64,000 bases of DNA from Saururus chinensis (Eukaryota > Streptophyta > Magnoliopsida > Piperales > Saururaceae), in the NCBI GenBank assembly GCA_035235625.1, contig CP141148.1, forward strand, positions 32,861,057-32,925,056. Direction: 5' to 3'. Shown here one piece after another: positions 60,301 to 64,000 of this stretch (position 1 is its first letter; each line of letters opens with the position of its first letter). The notes below the pieces were generated by a model. It worked only from the letters and a program-made list of their open reading frames with translations. It made no database searches and was not told the origin of the DNA. Both the position numbers and the translations under genes were made by a program.

Positions 60301-63010
60301 TCCAAACCTCAATCCACAAAGAGACCAGTTGTAGAATCCTATGATGAGATTGTCTTCCCTGATCCTATTGAAGCTTTTTTTGCTTGAGTCCAGAAACACC
60401 CATCTGTCATAGTACCAAGGTTGCTTGCTAATATAACATTACCTGTAACATCAGCTGAACGAAAATCTTCAGGAGATGCTGCAATCTGGAAATTTACCGC
60501 GAGAGAGAGGGATTTGGAAATTTACCCATTTGTTGAATCATCACAAGATGCTTCAATTATTCGTTGTCTGTTGAAGCAAAAGTCGTTGGTGCACCATTTC
60601 ACGAGTTGAATCAGAAGACAAATGGTGGTGACCATAAATCATTGGCGGCAACAACATTGGTATGGGAGAGGCAGAGTAGTAGGGATCGGCGGCGGCGCTC
60701 CAACGACATTGGTATGGGAGAGGCAAAGCAGCAGGGGTGGTAGCGGCGCTCCGGCATTGGTCTGTCGCTTACTGTTTTTTAGGGTTAGCCGGTTTGGGCT
60801 TACTGAGTTACTGTTTTTAGGGCTTACTGACTCATTATCTCAATGGGTTTGTCTGCGTCCGCATATACTTATAAAGATGGACTAATTTAAGAGTCCGTGT
60901 TCGCGTCAGCCCTAGACCAAAAAATCTGTCCACTCTATGTAGTCTTGGATGCGGATACAGACGGACAAACGGACATTGGATGTTCGTGAACACCCCTACT
61001 AACACATACATACACATCCATATAAGTAGCTTTCCAATGTGCTCGCTAGCCATCACTAGCACATACATGCACATCCATACACAAAACTTACCAACATACT
61101 CGCTAGCCATCACTAGCACATACACAATCCACATACATAGCTTACCAACAAACACGCTACCCATCACTAGCACACACATAATCCACAAACATAGAAATAT
61201 ACTTACTAGCCACCACTAGAATACACACAATCCACAAACGTAGCTTACCAACATACACGTTAGCCATCACTAGCACACACATACTTCAAACATACTTACA
61301 ACCCACATGCATGTCATATGCATTTCTGACATGGTATAATTTATCCTCTTATATCATGCAAACAGATCATGATTTAACATCCAAAATATTGAATCATACA
61401 ATCCTAACATGCTGCTACTCATTCAAACCATGTTATCATGAAATTACAAGTTCAAAGCTCCCCTACCTCATAATCATAACATATGATGACAAACACATGA
61501 CGGTGGTGGCAACGGAGTTGGTGGCCAAAGGCATTGCCAAGTTGAGAGAGCCCTTGTCCTGAGGGTTCAGGAAACGCTAAAAGTACTCACAGCCAAATGG
61601 GGTGACACAAATTAATGCGGCAAAATCCTCGATCCATGGTGGCACACTAGGGTGGCCAGGAGAAAGGTCGTGCCAACATTAGTGGTGGTGCAACCAGAAA
61701 TCTAGGGTGTACTCACTGAAGGTCGGCCGGTGGTTGAGAAGTACTTGACCGGCCGTAAGACATCAAAACCGGTCATAGACAGTACCCAACGGCGTCGATT
61801 TCGCACCTACAAGGGGCCACAAAAAGGCGGAGGGTATGGGGCAATGCTCAAGGATAGAGGAGAGGTGGAGGGCTCTAATGGTCAACTCAATCGAGGACGG
61901 AGCCATCCTATGGTTGGGCGGCACAAAAGCGGTGCCTATACCCTGAAACGCACGCGTGGTCACAAGCACACGCAGCCAAAAAGGGCCACTCTAGGGAGAG
62001 ATGGGTTGGACGGTGATGGCCCAAGGCCCACAAAAGGGAGGCAGAGCTAAGGCCAAGATGTGGTGGTCGATCGAAGTGGCAACATCACCGATCGCCACCC
62101 ACAACTAGCATATTTGGTGTAGGCAGCTATGCATCTCGCATAGTATAGGGTAAAGGTAAGCGGCCCATTCCTAGCGGAGGTGGAACCTTGTGGAGGAGAG
62201 GAGTGGAGGGGGTATAGAAGGTAGATCCGGCCACACATGGGATGGAGGAGTGGTGGCCAATCGAAAATGGCCGACGGAGGCGACGAAATAGTCGTCCCGA
62301 CTAAAATTGTTTTTGCACAGTGAGAAGGAAACAAAATCGAGGAAAGTATCGGTAGCTCACAAAGGAGCAAGGAAAGCATGGAGGCAGCCCTATCTGGTGC
62401 CTAAGGGTTCCTAGCAGCCAAACGAAGATAAGTCTAGTTGAGGGCGGCCGCAAACGGTAGCAAAATTGCCCTCCTATGGCCCAAAAACGAATTTAAGAGG
62501 TGAGGAAAACCAAAGAAAAGACTGGTACCTCATGAAGGTGCGAAGAGGACATGACGGCATTCATAGCTGATACCTATGGACTCGTTGTGGTAAGGCTAAG
62601 TGGATCCCAATAAGAACCAATGGAATTTGACGACGGAGGAGGGACAACAAAGCGACCAGAATGTCACTCGGGTTTTCACAAAGTTACTGGACGTGAAATT
62701 TTTCTGGACATCGAAACCTTTTGGAATCATGTCGATGGATTTCATATTTTATACATATTCTTTTTTTCCCAGGTATATCCTCATCATGTGTTAACCTCAT
62801 GTTTACACATTATACCTCCAAAATTCGCTCCAAAAGCATGCGACAAGGCTCACGGCCTGCAACTAAGCCTCACTCTCGACTCTACGGGTATAAATATTGG
62901 GGTAAATACACAAATACAAATATGCCAAAGTATCACATTTTCTGCCAAAAATGACCAAAAAAATAGCAAATAAATCACAAAAAATTATAGAAAAATCATG
63001 AACATTACAA
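57387..63010. repeat. LTR-like unit, copy B, split by a hAT element
   Basis: It starts TGTAATACTT and runs parallel to 12099-16700 in the same orientation through ATAGAAAAATCATGAAC. Shared landmarks include the CTTACTC and GTACAA tract, AACACCCACACATAAGGGG, the CTAGCCATCACTAGC array and the TATAAATA box near 62889. It lacks the 28-bp array and the TA run of copy A, and the last about 70 bp of copy A have no counterpart. Without the hAT element it is about 4.2 kb. Confidence 0.8.
59612..60998. mobile_element. Non-autonomous hAT element, 1387 bp
   Basis: Perfect 12-bp inverted ends, TAGGGGTGTTCA and TGAACACCCCTA, sit inside a perfect 8-bp target duplication, CTAACACA (59604-59611 and 60999-61006). 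Repeated GGACGGAC and GTCCGT words lie just inside both ends, as expected for subterminal transposase-binding motifs. No transposase frame is present, so it depends on a relative. It inserted into the 50-bp array of copy B; the flanks rejoin as array sequence. Confidence 0.92.
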
Positions 63011-64000
63011 CTTATGTCGATGTAAAGTCTTGCTTGCTAGTGTATTGACTTGGTCATAGATAGACAGCCGTAGCTTTTTATCCTAGTTGGGGTTTTCCAT
63101 ATAAAAAATCCTTGTGTGTTCTTGCATGTTGTATGGGTCGATTGATGATAGAGTGATCATGAATGTGTAATAATTAAGATTTATCATTTTTGTTGGTCAA
63201 TTTAAATTCGTGCATATAGAAGCTAGAACTCTTAATTGCTTACTTGTTAAAGTACTAGGGTAAGGAGCAATCTAGTGATCCATTAAGCCATCTAGACGGA
63301 TATTAAACTTGCATGATCTACCTTATTGCTACCATTAATCCTTGATTAAAGTACCTTTAAGGGCCATGAGATTGACTTGTTGAAGTATTGCCTTTGGGAA
63401 ATTCCACTGAGGCTTGGTGCGCCATTAAAGAAGCTTTCTAGTGTGTTTTTGGATCAATTTGAGGTAGGTTAAATTAGATCTTCGTTGTTGTTTGATAATT
63501 ATGTGATTTTAAGTAGGGTCTTTAGGGTTTAGAATTCTTGCATTACAATATGATAAAGAAAGGAAGTTTTCAATTGTGATTATTATAAGATCTCTAACCT
63601 TAACTTGGTTTGATTTTGAATTAATTATGTGATTATTGTGTGGTTTTCATTTAATTTGCGGGTTTGACTTTTTTGGAGGTTAAAGGATGATAATGATGGT
63701 TTTAATAAGGTTTTCTATCATCTTTATAAGTTTCTATATCAAACTCAATTTATCCTATTTTTAGGGGATTTTTTGGATTTTGTGGGATATTTTCTTAAAT
63801 TTAGGGTGTAGGCCCCACTATGGGCCCCACATTCACATTTGAATGGTGAGGGTCCCACGAGACCTTAAACTTCTCTAGAAGACTTCTTATAAGACCAAAA
63901 CAAATCATCAACCTCTCTAGAAGACTCTTAACACAAATTCCCTCTTGCTTAGATCTCCTTCTCTTTTTGTTTCAAGCCTTCATGTCTTCTCCTCTAAGCC
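63011..64000. other. Flank after copy B, probably repeat-derived
   Basis: AT-rich and non-coding. From about 63584 it shows weak collinear likeness to the start of the inner element at 8329 (TAAGATCTCT, later GGGCCCCAC). No gene is visible up to the window edge. Confidence 0.4.

Noticed and set aside
63584-63860. Possible second copy of the start of the inner element (8329-8610)
   Set aside because: Similarity is weak, AT-rich and anchored mainly by TAAGATCTCT and GGGCCCCAC. An alignment score would be needed before calling it homology.

Overview
This is nuclear DNA of a flowering plant. It is AT-rich, with GT-AG introns in plant-type genes. LTR retrotransposons, Mutator-like (MULE) and hAT transposons and MITE-like hairpins outweigh genes by far. 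The gene families seen are a DUF295 protein, a plant Tag-type DNA glycosylase, a small UCP031279-like protein and a plant mobile domain inside a MULE. I cannot name the species. No rRNA, tRNA, CRISPR or prokaryotic features were recognised.

Layout. 1-2.2 kb: the 5' part of a minus-strand gene for a small membrane protein that runs off the left edge, with a GC-rich tandem repeat and a hairpin cluster upstream. 5.2-18.6 kb: a nest of transposons made of a solo LTR (5503-6466) and a gag-only LTR retrotransposon (6533-17998), the latter split by an 8.4 kb non-coding element (8329-16769). The gag frame rejoins exactly when that element is removed. 20.2 kb: a small intronless gene of 66 codons. 24.2-26.2 kb: a five-exon DNA-3-methyladenine glycosylase I gene on the minus strand. 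30.0-35.9 kb and 50.2-55.9 kb: two direct copies of a 5.8 kb segment, each with an intact three-exon gene for a two-helix membrane protein resembling the V-ATPase assembly factor Pkr1. 37.7-39.9 kb: a two-exon gene with two DUF295 regions. 40.5-48.8 kb: a dead MULE with a plant mobile domain and long inverted arms, one of them carrying a solo LTR with a very CpG-rich core. 57.4-63.0 kb: a second copy of the repeat at 12.1-16.8 kb, split by a 1.4 kb non-autonomous hAT element.

The genes do not form a pathway. Interest lies in the duplicated gene, whose second copy lost its original 5' end, and in the well-resolved order of insertions. Another is an unexplained set of mini-hairpins at 10.6-11.1 kb whose stems differ in sequence while the TGTGT loop stays the same.
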